Origin: Leptotrichia sp. oral taxon 215 str. W9775
GTDB lineage: Bacteria; Fusobacteriota; Fusobacteriia; Fusobacteriales; Leptotrichiaceae
NCBI RefSeq assembly: GCF_000469505.1
Contig: NZ_KI272841.1
Location: 1-64,000, forward strand
Length of the DNA stretch: 64,000 bases
Direction: 5' to 3'
The position numbers and the translations under genes are program-made. Below, one piece after another: positions 27,963 through 37,932 of the stretch; position 1 is the stretch's first letter, and each line of letters starts with the position of its first letter. The notes under the pieces are model-generated. The model searched no databases. It was not told the DNA's origin and saw nothing but the letters and a program-made list of their open reading frames with translations.

Positions 27963-28844
27963 ATGGCAGATGGAGAAGAAAAAAAAGAACTTGTCATAAT
28001 AACTGGAATGAGCGGTGCAGGAAAATCTGAAGCAATGAATTTTTTTGAAGATAGGGAATATTTTTGCATTGATAATTTTCCGATAAGTTTATTTCAATAT
28101 CTAAACGAAATATTTCTAAGCAACAAAAAAAGAAATAAAGTTGCAGTTGCAATAGACATAAGAAATCAGGAGTTTATAGATCAGTTTTTAAAACAGCTTG
28201 AATTTCTTGATGAAAATGAGATAAATTATAAAGTTATATATCTGGATGCCAGAACAAATGTACTTCTTAGCAGATACGAACTTTCAAGAAGAAAGCATCC
28301 TTTAAATCTGTATGATACCTTGCTTGAAAATATTGAAGAAGAAAGAAAGTTAATTAAAGATTTCATGCTGAAGGCAGATTTAGTTATAGACACAACTAAA
28401 ACATCAGCAAAAGAGCTTCAGCAAATACTTGAAAAAGCATTTTCAGGTAAGAAGACAAAACTGAATGTAAACCTTACTTCTTTTGGATTTAAGAATGGAA
28501 TTCCGCTGGATTTGCATCTAATGTTTGATTTGAGATTTTTACCAAATCCTTATTATATTGACGATTTAAAGCGTAAAACAGGAAATCATAAAGATGTTAT
28601 GGATTACGTAATGAGGCTTGAAGAAAGCAGGGAGTTCTATAAGATGCTTCTGGATATGCTGGAATACCTCATACCAAAATACGAAAAGGATGGGAAATCG
28701 CATTTGCGTATAGGGATAGGATGTTCAGGAGGTCAGCACAGATCTGCAACATTTGTAAATATGCTGTATAAGGATTTATCTGAAAAACTGGATTACAAAA
28801 TAACTAAGTTTCATAGGGAAATAGGTGATAAAACGGAGGTATAA
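27963..28844 (+). CDS. rapZ: RapZ/YvcJ nucleotide-binding RNase adapter
   Basis: 293 residues. Walker A GMSGAGKS at 15-22, then YFCIDNFPISLF; the C-terminal domain ends with IGIGCSGGQHRSATF, the conserved signature. In E. coli RapZ presents the sRNA GlmZ to RNase E and senses glucosamine-6-phosphate; in Firmicutes YvcJ has another role. Which applies here is unknown. The start is uncertain: ATG 27963 has GAGAGGA 12 nt upstream, while an upstream GTG (27942) has no SD. It precedes uvrC by 9 bp; the pair is likely an operon. Confidence 0.92.
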   Translation: MADGEEKKELVIITGMSGAGKSEAMNFFEDREYFCIDNFPISLFQYLNEIFLSNKKRNKVAVAIDIRNQEFIDQFLKQLEFLDENEINYKVIYLDARTNVLLSRYELSRRKHPLNLYDTLLENIEEERKLIKDFMLKADLVIDTTKTSAKELQQILEKAFSGKKTKLNVNLTSFGFKNGIPLDLHLMFDLRFLPNPYYIDDLKRKTGNHKDVMDYVMRLEESREFYKMLLDMLEYLIPKYEKDGKSHLRIGIGCSGGQHRSATFVNMLYKDLSEKLDYKITKFHREIGDKTEV

Positions 28845-28853
28845 AAAAGTAAA

Positions 28854-30635
28854 ATGATAGAAGTCAAGTCGCCTGTAGAATATAAAAATATACCTGATAA
28901 TCCAGGTGTATATTTAATGAAAAATGAAAAAGGAAAAATAATATACGTAGGGAAGGCAAAAAACCTTAGAAATAGGGTGTCTTCCTATTTTAAGAATATT
29001 AACTCCCATAATGCGAAAACATTGGAACTAGTGAAAAATATAAGAGATATAGAATTTTTCATATGCAAGACGGAAGTTGAAGCACTAATACTGGAAAATA
29101 ATCTTATAAAGAAAAACAAACCTAAATATAACATTCTGTTAAAGGATGAAAAAACCTACCCTTACATAAAATTTACAAGGGAAAAGTTTCCCAAGCTGGA
29201 GGTTGTGCGTAGTACGAAAAGGTTAAATGAAAAGGCAGATTATTTTGGACCTTATCCGATGGGAATATTTTTTGCTGTAAAATCGCTTTTAAAAATATTT
29301 CCTATGAGAGATTGCAACAGAAACATGGAGAAAATAACGAAACCTTGCCTTAAATATCATATGAATACCTGTCCTGCACCATGTGTGTATAAGGATATAG
29401 AAACAGAATACAATGTAAATGTGGAAAATTTTAAAAGTTTTCTGAAGGGACATCAGAGCGATATTTTAGATATACTTGAAAAAAGAATGAAGCATTTCAG
29501 TGATAACATGGAATTTGAAAGGGCAATAAATGAACGTGAAAAAATAAATTCGCTTAAGAGAATGCTGGAGACACAGATAATAGAATATAGTAAGGAAATT
29601 AATGAAGATGTATTTGTGTTTGAAGAAAAAAGAGAATTTGTTTTTTTATGTGTATTGAATATAAGAGAAGGGAAGGTTATAAATAAGAATCATATAAAAA
29701 TCTCCATGGAAAAAAGTCAGGAGGATGATCTGTTTGAAAGGCTTATAACTTCATATTATGAAAAGAGGAGCATACCAAGGAATATAATATGTGACATGAG
29801 ATATGAAGACAAGAGCGAACTGATAAAGGAATGGTCAAAAATAGAAAAGGGCAAGGAAATAAAAATGCACTTTCCTAAAATTCATAGTAGACGTTATGAA
29901 CTGCTTGAAATGGGATATTTGAACCTGAAGGAAGAAGTGGAGAAATATTTAAGACAGAAAAAAGTAGTTCAGGAAGGCTTGAGAAATCTTAAAAAGACAC
30001 TAAGATTGAATAGTCATCCTTACAGAATTGAATGTTTTGATATTTCCAATATTCAGGGAAAAGATGCAGTGGCTGCAATGACTGTTGCAATAGATGGTGA
30101 AGTTACACCTAAGGAATACAGACATTTTAAGATAACAGTCAAGGATACACCTGATGATTTCCTCATGATGAGGGAAGCTCTGACAAGAAGGTACTCAAAG
30201 CTAGAAATAGATCAGCTTCCAAATCTTATATTGATAGATGGAGGAAAGGGACAGCTGGGAGTTGCAACAGAAGTACTGGAAAAACTTGGAAAAATAGAAT
30301 ATACAGATATTATAAGTATTGCAAAAAGGGAAGAAGAGATATTTAAAAGCTATGAAAGTGATCCATATCTGTTTGAAAGGGAAGATGAAACCTTAAAGAT
30401 ACTCCAGAGATTAAGGGATGAAGCCCACAGATTTGGAATAACTCATCATAGAAAATTGAGAAGTAAAAGAAATATTAAAAGTGCACTAGATGATATAGAT
30501 GGAATAGGACCTAAAAGGAAAAAGGAACTGATAAAGAGGTTTGGGACAATAAGTAATATAAGAAATGCCACTATGGAAGAACTTATGGAAGTAATACCGG
30601 AAAAGATAGCGGAAGCCATAAAAGAAGGTTTATAA
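28854..30635 (+). CDS. uvrC: Excinuclease ABC subunit C
   Basis: 593 residues. GIY-YIG nuclease at about 14-95 (GVYLM at 18-22, YVGKAKNLRNR at 31-41), a four-cysteine group (DCNRN, then KPCLKYHMNTCPAPC) at about 154-178 matching the known Fe-S ligands, a UVR helix pair near 208-240 for UvrB contact, an RNase-H-like nuclease (FDISNIQG, LILIDGGKGQL), and tandem HhH at about 546-590. It makes the dual incisions of nucleotide excision repair. GGAGG lies 14 nt upstream of the ATG, inside the end of rapZ, a rather long spacing. Confidence 0.97.
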   Translation: MIEVKSPVEYKNIPDNPGVYLMKNEKGKIIYVGKAKNLRNRVSSYFKNINSHNAKTLELVKNIRDIEFFICKTEVEALILENNLIKKNKPKYNILLKDEKTYPYIKFTREKFPKLEVVRSTKRLNEKADYFGPYPMGIFFAVKSLLKIFPMRDCNRNMEKITKPCLKYHMNTCPAPCVYKDIETEYNVNVENFKSFLKGHQSDILDILEKRMKHFSDNMEFERAINEREKINSLKRMLETQIIEYSKEINEDVFVFEEKREFVFLCVLNIREGKVINKNHIKISMEKSQEDDLFERLITSYYEKRSIPRNIICDMRYEDKSELIKEWSKIEKGKEIKMHFPKIHSRRYELLEMGYLNLKEEVEKYLRQKKVVQEGLRNLKKTLRLNSHPYRIECFDISNIQGKDAVAAMTVAIDGEVTPKEYRHFKITVKDTPDDFLMMREALTRRYSKLEIDQLPNLILIDGGKGQLGVATEVLEKLGKIEYTDIISIAKREEEIFKSYESDPYLFEREDETLKILQRLRDEAHRFGITHHRKLRSKRNIKSALDDIDGIGPKRKKELIKRFGTISNIRNATMEELMEVIPEKIAEAIKEGL

Positions 30636-30721
30636 AAAATCTATAATAACTGTTACTTTTTATAATTTTTATGAAAATTAATAATGGAAATAAAAATAAT
30701 ACAGGAAACAGGAGGGAAACT

Positions 30722-31741
30722 TTGAAAAAGATAGTAATGATAATGATGCTGGGAGCAAGTTTAACAAGTTTCAGCATGTTTGATAAAATAAAATCAGAAA
30801 TAAAATGGAAGGAAGAGGAACAGCCAAGATTTGGAGAAGTAAAAGTAGTAATAAATGGCGAGCCTAAAATGAGAAAGGTAATTCCAGGAAAATATGAAAT
30901 AAAAATATATGAACTTAACTATCCTGAAGAACTTTTTGAAAAAAATAAATTTTACAATGAATTTAATCAGGTATTGAAAAATGTTGATAAAAATAAGAAA
31001 TACTCTTTACTGCTGGAAAAACGTTTTTATGATGATATGAAAAAAATCAAAGAAAGTGAACTTTCAGATGAAGAAGAAATTCTGGAAATTCCAGCATCAT
31101 CCCTTGATGAAAATCAGAGACAGGAACTTGTATCAATGTCAGGTAAGTTAAATCTTACACAGTATCTCGGAACGGATCAGGAATTTTTAAATAGACAGGT
31201 ATATATACTGAACCAGCTACTTAATAAGGAAGGGTTTGATGAAAATAACGTGTATTCAGAATTGGATAAAGAATTTCTTATATCAGAATTAAAGGAAAAA
31301 AGAAAAAATATTGTGGAAAATTTTAGAAAATCAAATTTTGAATATTTCGTAAAAGAAAGTTATAAAAACATAGATTTTAATAAATTTGAAGATGACTCTG
31401 TATATACTTTTGATAAGGATATTGTGATTTCAGAAGATGTCGAAGATCAGGCAATCTTACCTGAAATAAAGGAAAATATCTATCTGACAGATTTTCCAAA
31501 AGATATACTGGATAAACTGGCCACAAATAAATTAAAATTAAAAAGAAGAATTTTACTACTTGAAAATAATGAATATCAAGGGTACACTTATAATGAAGAA
31601 AACACGGTTATTTTCATAAATGGTAAAAAACCTAAGTATTACTACGGTGATTATAAGATAAATGTTATAAAACGTAAGACAGATGTTTTGAATTTATTAA
31701 AACTGAATTCAAACTATTATGTATCAGATTTCTTTAAATAA
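30722..31741 (+). CDS. Exported protein of unknown function
   Basis: 339 residues from a TTG start at 30722, chosen because GGAGGG precedes it by 5 nt and it yields a clean signal peptide (KKIVMIMMLGASLTSFS). An upstream ATG at 30671 would bury the signal behind 17 polar residues. The mature protein is highly charged (Lys, Glu, Asp, Asn), with no cysteines or recognised motifs. It sits between uvrC and the nucleoside importer. Probably periplasmic. Confidence 0.7.
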   Translation: MKKIVMIMMLGASLTSFSMFDKIKSEIKWKEEEQPRFGEVKVVINGEPKMRKVIPGKYEIKIYELNYPEELFEKNKFYNEFNQVLKNVDKNKKYSLLLEKRFYDDMKKIKESELSDEEEILEIPASSLDENQRQELVSMSGKLNLTQYLGTDQEFLNRQVYILNQLLNKEGFDENNVYSELDKEFLISELKEKRKNIVENFRKSNFEYFVKESYKNIDFNKFEDDSVYTFDKDIVISEDVEDQAILPEIKENIYLTDFPKDILDKLATNKLKLKRRILLLENNEYQGYTYNEENTVIFINGKKPKYYYGDYKINVIKRKTDVLNLLKLNSNYYVSDFFK

Positions 31742-31748
31742 AATATTG

Positions 31749-31777
31749 AGATTCACTAAATTATTGAAATCTTTTTT
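31749..31777 (+). terminator. Weak terminator before the nucleoside importer
   Basis: AGATTCA (31749-31755) can pair with TGAAATCT (31765-31772) with one bulge, followed by TTTTT. Confidence 0.4.
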
Positions 31778-31852
31778 AAATAATTACAGTTACAAAAAAT
31801 TGATATATATATATTGAGTAAGATGTGAGTTTAAATTTGTTTAGGAGGAAGT

Positions 31853-33373
31853 ATGAGTGACTACATTTTGGAAATGAAAAACATAAGAAAAGAGTTTTTG
31901 GGTGGAAAAATAGTTGCTAATGATGATATTACCCTAAAGATAAAAAAGGGTGAAATTCATGCAATAGTTGGAGAGAATGGTGCCGGAAAATCAACTCTTA
32001 TGAAAATACTGAATGGACTTTATTCGCCAACTTCAGGTGAAATATACTACAAGGGAGAAAAAATAGAAATCACAAGTCCTACAGTAGCTGCAAATCTTGG
32101 AATAGGAATGGTTTATCAGCATTTTATGCTTATAGACACATTGACTGTAGCCGAAAATATGGTTCTAGGTTTTGAGCCAAAGAAAGCAGGAGGAATATTT
32201 GATTTGGCAACTGCCAGAAAACAGGTAAAGGAAGTTTCAGAAAAATATGGACTGAATATTGATCCAGATGCAAAAGTTTCTGACTTATCTGTTGGTATCC
32301 ATCAGAGAATAGAAATATTGAAGATACTGTTTAAAGGGGCAGAGCTACTTATATTTGATGAACCTAGTGCAGTACTTACTCCACAGGAAGTTATTGAACT
32401 TTATGCAATAATGAGAAACCTTATTAAAGAAGGAAAAACAATAATATTTATAACGCATAAACTGCATGAAGTATTGGAACTTTCAGATAATATAACAGTT
32501 ATAAGAAAAGGAAAAGATGTTGGAGACCTTACAAGAGCAGAAGCAACAAAAGAAAAAATAGCAAATATGATGGTTGGAAGGGTTGTCCTGTTTGAAGTGA
32601 AAAGACCTGATGTAAAAATAGGAAAAACTGTTGTAAAAGTAGATAATATTGTAGTAAAAGGTGACAACAATATAGAAAAAATTAAAGGAATTTCCTTTGA
32701 TATAAAAGAAGGTGAGATACTGGGAATAGCCGGAGTTGAAGGAAATGGTCAGACAGAGCTTATAGAAGCACTGGCAGGACTTCAAAAGATTGAAAGTGGA
32801 AGTTACTCTATTGATGGGGTAGATTTGACACATGAAGATGCCGGAAGCATAAGACAGAAGGGATTATCACACATACCTGAAAATAGACATAAAAGAGCAA
32901 CTCTTGATGACTTTACAATTGAAGAAAATATGGCATTGGGAGTACAGAATGTATATCAGAAGGGAATGCTTCTTGATTATTCACTGCTTGCTAAAAAGAC
33001 AGATGAATATATACAGAAATACGATATAAGACCGACAGATGGAAAAATCAAGTTTGGAGGACTTTCCGGAGGAAATCAGCAGAAGGTAGTTGTTGCAAGG
33101 GAACTGGAAAAGGAAAATAAATTTATAATAGCTGCTCAGCCTACAAGAGGTGTAGATATAGGAGCTATTGAAATGATACATAACACTATTTTAAATGAAA
33201 AAACTAAGAAAAAGGCAATATTGGTAGTGTCAGCGGAATTGTCTGAAATAATGGCTTTAAGCGACAGAATAGCAGTAATGCACTCTGGAAAAATTGTAGG
33301 AATGCTGGACAGAAAAGATGCTACTACTGAAAAAATAGGAATCTTAATGGCAGGAGGAAAATTAGATGAGTAA
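31853..33373 (+). CDS. Nucleoside ABC importer, ATP-binding subunit (duplicated ATPase)
   Basis: 506 residues with two ABC domains, as in NupA/YufO-type proteins serving BMP lipoproteins. First domain: Walker A GENGAGKST at 40-48, signature LSVGIHQR, Walker B LLIFDEPSAVL. Second domain: degenerate Walker A GVEGNGQTE near 294, signature LSGGNQQK near 404, and AAQPTRGVDIG in place of a standard Walker B. It energises uptake of nucleosides. GGAGG before ATG. Overlaps the first permease by 8 bp, so strictly coupled. Operon order is ATPase, permease, permease, binding protein. Confidence 0.93.
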   Translation: MSDYILEMKNIRKEFLGGKIVANDDITLKIKKGEIHAIVGENGAGKSTLMKILNGLYSPTSGEIYYKGEKIEITSPTVAANLGIGMVYQHFMLIDTLTVAENMVLGFEPKKAGGIFDLATARKQVKEVSEKYGLNIDPDAKVSDLSVGIHQRIEILKILFKGAELLIFDEPSAVLTPQEVIELYAIMRNLIKEGKTIIFITHKLHEVLELSDNITVIRKGKDVGDLTRAEATKEKIANMMVGRVVLFEVKRPDVKIGKTVVKVDNIVVKGDNNIEKIKGISFDIKEGEILGIAGVEGNGQTELIEALAGLQKIESGSYSIDGVDLTHEDAGSIRQKGLSHIPENRHKRATLDDFTIEENMALGVQNVYQKGMLLDYSLLAKKTDEYIQKYDIRPTDGKIKFGGLSGGNQQKVVVARELEKENKFIIAAQPTRGVDIGAIEMIHNTILNEKTKKKAILVVSAELSEIMALSDRIAVMHSGKIVGMLDRKDATTEKIGILMAGGKLDE

Positions 33374-34430
33374 GAAATTTAAGGAAATAATGCCATCGCT
33401 TATAGCGGTTCTGATTGCGTTGATTATTGGAGGCATTATAATGATATTAAAAGGAGTAAATCCAATATTTGCATACGCAGACATGGCAAAATCTGCATTT
33501 TATCAGACTTCACCAAGATCACCTTTCATGAGTGGACTTGCGAGAACATTATTGACGGCTACACCACTCATATTTTCAGCACTTGCCGCAATGGTGGCTT
33601 TTAAAGCCGGACTATTTAACATAGGGGCACAGGGGCAAATGATAGCAGGTGGACTTGCCGCAACATTCTGGGCAGTAACATTTAGAAACTATGTTATAGG
33701 TAATCTGCTTATAGTTCTTATTGTTGCAATGATAGCAGGATTTTTATGGGCAGGGCTTGCAGGTTATCTGAAGTCAAAATTTGGTGTAAATGAAGTAATC
33801 AGTACAATTATGCTGAACTATATAATTATCGAATTTCAGAATTTTGTTCTGAACGGACCTTTAAAAGATGCTAAAGCAGGAAATACACAGTCAGAAAAGA
33901 TATTTGATGGAGCAAAACTTCCTACTCTTTTCTTTAAAGTTACAAAACAGCGTTTAAATCTTGGATTTGTTATTGTAGTTATTTTAGTAATAGCGATTTA
34001 CCTTTTCTTTAAATATTTTAGAACAGGTTATGACATAAAGGCTGTAGGAAATAGCGAAACTGTTGCGGAAAATGCAGGAATCAGTCCTAAGAAAATGATG
34101 TTTCTTGCAATGGGACTGGCAGGAATATGTGCCGGTCTAGGTGGTGCTGAAAGAGTTTTAGGAGGATCAGCACAGTATGTATACACAGAAAGTATAATGG
34201 GTGATGCCGGATTTACAGGACTGGCAGTTGCACTACTTGGAAAAAATAATCCTTTTGGGATACTTATAGCAGGGATATTCTATGCTGCCCTTGATGTTGG
34301 AGGATCTACATTACAGCTTAGATATCAGGTTGATAAGGAAATAGTTTCAATAATACAGGCTTTAATAATAATCTTTGTTGCTTCTGAAAATTTATTTAAA
34401 ATTTTCGTATCGAAGAGAAAGGGGAAATAA
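33366..34430 (+). CDS. Nucleoside ABC importer, permease subunit 1
   Basis: 354 residues, about nine hydrophobic helices. Typical BPD_transp_2 landmarks are LIFSALAAMVAFKAGLFNIG with GAQGQM, then GYLKSKFGVNEVISTIMLNYI, and GIYDIKAVG-like YDIKAVGNSETVAENAGIS. Forms the inner-membrane channel with the next gene. Starts within the ATPase gene and ends overlapping the next start codon by 1 bp (TAATG). Confidence 0.92.
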   Translation: MSKKFKEIMPSLIAVLIALIIGGIIMILKGVNPIFAYADMAKSAFYQTSPRSPFMSGLARTLLTATPLIFSALAAMVAFKAGLFNIGAQGQMIAGGLAATFWAVTFRNYVIGNLLIVLIVAMIAGFLWAGLAGYLKSKFGVNEVISTIMLNYIIIEFQNFVLNGPLKDAKAGNTQSEKIFDGAKLPTLFFKVTKQRLNLGFVIVVILVIAIYLFFKYFRTGYDIKAVGNSETVAENAGISPKKMMFLAMGLAGICAGLGGAERVLGGSAQYVYTESIMGDAGFTGLAVALLGKNNPFGILIAGIFYAALDVGGSTLQLRYQVDKEIVSIIQALIIIFVASENLFKIFVSKRKGK

Positions 34431-35299
34431 TGAATATATTTCAGATTATAAAATTTTTAATAGAACAAACTATAGTAATAGCACCTCCAATATTGATAAC
34501 AGCAGTAGGAGCCTGTCTATCTGAACGTAGTGGAGTTGTAAATATCGGACTTGAAGGAATAATGTTAAGTGGAGCATTTGCTACAACAGTAGTAAATATA
34601 GCTACAGGAAATCCTTATTTGGGAATACTTGCCGGAATAATAGTAGGAGGACTTATCTCCCTTATTCATGCTGTCATAAGTATAAATCTTAAAGGGGATC
34701 AGATAATAAGTGGAGTTGCAATAAACCTTTTTGCAGTAGCAACAACATCCTTCCTAATAAAGACATTATATGGTGTAGCAGGAACTACACCTCAGGCACC
34801 GCACCTTGCAAATAAAAAACTAGTATTAATAATAATATATGCAATTGCGATTTTAAGTCATTATCTGTTATTCCACACTGTACTTGGATTGAGAATAAGA
34901 GCGGTTGGAGAACATCCGCTTGCAGCAGATACAGTTGGAATAAGTGTTTATAAAATAAGATATATAAGTGTTATTTTATCAGGAATGTACGCAGGACTAG
35001 GAGGAGCATACCTTACAGCAGTAACATTGCCTTCCTTCTCAAACAATATGTCGGCAGGAAGAGGATTTATGGCCATGGCGGCAATGATTTTTGGTAAATG
35101 GAATCCAATAGGGGCAATACTGGCAAGTCTGCTATTTGCTTTTGGACAGGCATTTGCTGACGTAATAAAGGCTTCAAATTTCCCTATTCCACAGCAGTTC
35201 CTGACAATGATACCATATGTGTTGACATTGCTGGCACTTATAGGATTTGTAGGAAAAGCTAGAGCACCAAAAGCTTCTGGACAACCTTATGACAAATAA
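34430..35299 (+). CDS. Nucleoside ABC importer, permease subunit 2
   Basis: 289 residues, polytopic. ERSGVVNIGLEGIMLSGAF and GLRIRAVGEHPLAADTVGI are the hallmarks of the second permease of BMP-type nucleoside importers (NupC/YufQ-like). Joined to the previous gene by a TAATG overlap. The binding-protein gene follows after 116 bp containing its own promoter. Confidence 0.92.
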   Translation: MNIFQIIKFLIEQTIVIAPPILITAVGACLSERSGVVNIGLEGIMLSGAFATTVVNIATGNPYLGILAGIIVGGLISLIHAVISINLKGDQIISGVAINLFAVATTSFLIKTLYGVAGTTPQAPHLANKKLVLIIIYAIAILSHYLLFHTVLGLRIRAVGEHPLAADTVGISVYKIRYISVILSGMYAGLGGAYLTAVTLPSFSNNMSAGRGFMAMAAMIFGKWNPIGAILASLLFAFGQAFADVIKASNFPIPQQFLTMIPYVLTLLALIGFVGKARAPKASGQPYDK

Positions 35300-35343
35300 A
35301 ATGTTATTTTTGAAAAAATTTTTAAAAAAATAACAAAAATAAT

Positions 35344-35372
35344 TTGTAAAAAATCGAAAATAAAGGTATAAT
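35344..35372 (+). promoter_or_regulatory. Internal promoter for the nucleoside-binding lipoprotein
   Basis: TTGTAA (35344-35349), 17 bp, TATAAT (35367-35372), then the SD AGGAGG and ATG. A separate promoter would give extra binding protein relative to the membrane subunits, a common stoichiometry. Confidence 0.65.
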
Positions 35373-35415
35373 TTATCAATGAAAATATTTAATAAAATAG
35401 GAGGATGAAACAAAA

Positions 35416-36474
35416 ATGAGAAAAATTTTAACATTTTTAAGTATCATGGCTACATTAGTACTGTTCGTAGCATGTGGGAATTCAAAGCCTGCAGAAGGTG
35501 AACAGAAAAAAGATGGTGGAGAAAAGCAGGTTGCTCAGTCAGCTGATGTTAAAAAGAACATAGCTGTTGTTTATTCTACAGGTGGAAAAGGAGACAAATC
35601 TTTTAATGACGCTGTATTCCACGGATTAGAAAAAGCAAAAGCTGAATTAGGTATTAAATTTAGTGAATATGAACCTAAAAACGCAGAATCTGAAGCAAAA
35701 GAAGCATTGGAAAAATTTGCTGAAACAGGAGAATATGATTTAATTATTGGTGTAGGATTCACAATGAAAGAATCAGTAATGGCAGCTGCAACAGCTTATC
35801 CTGATCAAAAATTTGCTATCGTTGATGAAACAATTACAGGACTTCCAAATGTTACATCTTTAACATTTAAAGAACATGAAGGATCATTCCTTGTAGGAGC
35901 ATTGGCTGCAATGATGAGTAAAACAGGAACAATTGGATTTATAGGTGGAATGGAAAATCCTGTTATCCAAAAATTTGAAGCTGGATTTGCTCAAGGAGCG
36001 AAATACATAAATCCTAATATAAAAGTATTATCAGTTTACATTGGTGGAAGTAATGCATTTAACGATCCTGCATCTGCAAAAACTAAAACAGAAACTTTAA
36101 TTCAACAAAAAGCTGATGTAGTTTACCATGCTGCAGGAGGAAGTGGAGCAGGAGTATTCCAGGCTGCAAAAGAAAAAAATGTTTATGCAATTGGAGTAGA
36201 CTCTGACCAGGATGATATAGTTCCAGGAACAATTTTGACTTCAATGATGAAATATGTTGACGTTGCTACATTTAACATAGTAAAAGATACTCTTGAAGGA
36301 AAATTCACTAACGAACATCATGAATTTGGTGTTAAAGAAAATGGTGTAGGAACAACTGATTTCAAAAATACAAAAGATAAAATTGGAGAAGCAAACATTA
36401 AAAAGTTAGAAGAAATAAAACAAGATATAAGTAGTGGAAAAATCGTAGTTAGTCCTACTGTACAAGGTAAATAA
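35416..36474 (+). CDS. BMP family nucleoside-binding lipoprotein
   Basis: 352 residues. Lipoprotein signal with lipobox FVAC (Cys20). VVYSTGGKGDKSFNDAVFHG is the BMP/PnrA ligand-site start; GFIGGMENPVIQKFEAGF and YHAAGGSGAGVFQAA are conserved. It captures nucleosides in the periplasm for the importer encoded upstream. Codon choice is more biased to highly used codons than in the permeases, in keeping with high expression. A strong terminator follows. Confidence 0.93.
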   Translation: MRKILTFLSIMATLVLFVACGNSKPAEGEQKKDGGEKQVAQSADVKKNIAVVYSTGGKGDKSFNDAVFHGLEKAKAELGIKFSEYEPKNAESEAKEALEKFAETGEYDLIIGVGFTMKESVMAAATAYPDQKFAIVDETITGLPNVTSLTFKEHEGSFLVGALAAMMSKTGTIGFIGGMENPVIQKFEAGFAQGAKYINPNIKVLSVYIGGSNAFNDPASAKTKTETLIQQKADVVYHAAGGSGAGVFQAAKEKNVYAIGVDSDQDDIVPGTILTSMMKYVDVATFNIVKDTLEGKFTNEHHEFGVKENGVGTTDFKNTKDKIGEANIKKLEEIKQDISSGKIVVSPTVQGK

Positions 36475-36504
36475 TAATAACAGTTAGAAAATTTAAATAC
36501 AGCA

Positions 36505-36530
36505 AAAGCAGGATTTTTCCTGCTTTTCTT
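36505..36530 (+). terminator. Terminator after the binding-protein gene
   Basis: AAAGCAGGA (36505-36513), TTTT loop, TCCTGCTTT (36518-36526), then T-rich. A perfect 9 bp stem. Confidence 0.9.
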
Positions 36531-36562
36531 GATTAAATAAAAATATATTTTAGGAGGGTATA

Positions 36563-37867
36563 ATGAGAGCAGTAGATTTAATAGAAAAGAAAAGAAATAA
36601 AGAAGAACTTTCAAAAGAAGAAATCTCATTTTTGTTAAATGAATATTTAAAGGGAAATGTACCTGATTATCAAATGTCGGCATTTCTTATGGCAACTTAC
36701 TTTAATGATATGACAGCTGGGGAATTGCTGGAATTTACAACTATAATGAGGGATTCTGGAGATATTGTAAAATTTGATGATGTTGAAAAATTCCTTGTAG
36801 ATAAGCACAGTACAGGAGGAGTTGGAGATAAGGTAACTGTAGTACTGGCCCCAATATTGTCAGCATTGGGAATGGGAACTACAAAACTTTCTGGAAAAGG
36901 ATTGGGACATACAGGAGGAACAATAGATAAATTTGAAGCTATAGAAGGATTTAGATTTTCAAATACAAGGGAAGAAGTTGTTTCCATAGCAAATAAAACT
37001 GGGATAGGACTTATGGGATACAGTGATAAGATAGTTCCTCTTGACAAGAAACTTTATTCCTTAAGGGATGTTACAGGAACAGTACCGAGCATTCCTCTGA
37101 TTGCAAGCAGCATTATGAGTAAAAAACTGGCTATACAGTCTGATGTAATTATACTTGACGTAAAAGTAGGAGACGGGGCTTTTATGAAGGATATTAATCA
37201 GGCTAAGGAATTGGCAAAAAGAATGATAGAGATAGGAAAAGGTGCCGGAAGACAGGTAAAAGCAGTTTTAAGTAATATGGATGAACCTTTAGGATATGCC
37301 ATAGGAAATGCAAATGAAATAGTGGAAGCTATAGAAACATTAAAGGGAAATGGTCCTGAAGACCTTAATGAAGTAGTTTATACTATTGCTTTACTGTCAT
37401 TGAAGGCAAAAGGTGAAATAAAAGATTTATCAGAAGGAAAGAAAAAGATAGATGAAGTAATAAACAATGGAACAGCTCTTGAGAAATTGTCACAGTTTAT
37501 AACTGAAAGCGGAGGAGATGGAAATCTGATAAATGATTACAGCCTTCTTCCTCAGCCAAAAGAAGTTATGGAGGTACTTTCTGCAAAAGAAGGGTATGTT
37601 TCAAAAATAAAAGCTGAAGAAATAGGAAAGGCTGCAATGATTATTGGAGCTGGAAGAGCAACTAAGGAAGACTTGATAGACCATGCTGTTGGAATAAAAA
37701 TATTGAAAAAAGTAGGAGATAAAGTCAATAAAAATGAAAAAATAGCTGAAATATATTATAATGACAGCAAAAATGTTGAAGATTCTAAAAATATGCTTTT
37801 AGATGCCTACGTAATTCAAGAAGAAAAAGTGGAAAAACAGAAGGCAATACTGGAAATAATAGAATAA
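36563..37867 (+). CDS. pdp: Pyrimidine-nucleoside phosphorylase
   Basis: 434 residues. The family signature KHSTGGVGDK lies at 81-90, with GTTKLSGKGLGHTGGTIDK following. The all-alpha N-terminal, phosphate-binding middle and C-terminal domains give the length of Gram-positive-type Pdp (about 433) rather than E. coli DeoA (440). It splits uridine, thymidine or deoxyuridine with phosphate to base and (deoxy)ribose-1-phosphate. Only 88 bp after the importer's binding protein; partial readthrough would link uptake and cleavage. GGAGGG before the ATG. Confidence 0.92.
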   Translation: MRAVDLIEKKRNKEELSKEEISFLLNEYLKGNVPDYQMSAFLMATYFNDMTAGELLEFTTIMRDSGDIVKFDDVEKFLVDKHSTGGVGDKVTVVLAPILSALGMGTTKLSGKGLGHTGGTIDKFEAIEGFRFSNTREEVVSIANKTGIGLMGYSDKIVPLDKKLYSLRDVTGTVPSIPLIASSIMSKKLAIQSDVIILDVKVGDGAFMKDINQAKELAKRMIEIGKGAGRQVKAVLSNMDEPLGYAIGNANEIVEAIETLKGNGPEDLNEVVYTIALLSLKAKGEIKDLSEGKKKIDEVINNGTALEKLSQFITESGGDGNLINDYSLLPQPKEVMEVLSAKEGYVSKIKAEEIGKAAMIIGAGRATKEDLIDHAVGIKILKKVGDKVNKNEKIAEIYYNDSKNVEDSKNMLLDAYVIQEEKVEKQKAILEIIE

Positions 37868-37932
37868 TAGGAGTTTTCTGCAACTAGGAGAAATGATGTG
37901 AAAATAAGAATGGAATATAATCTGAAAAAAAG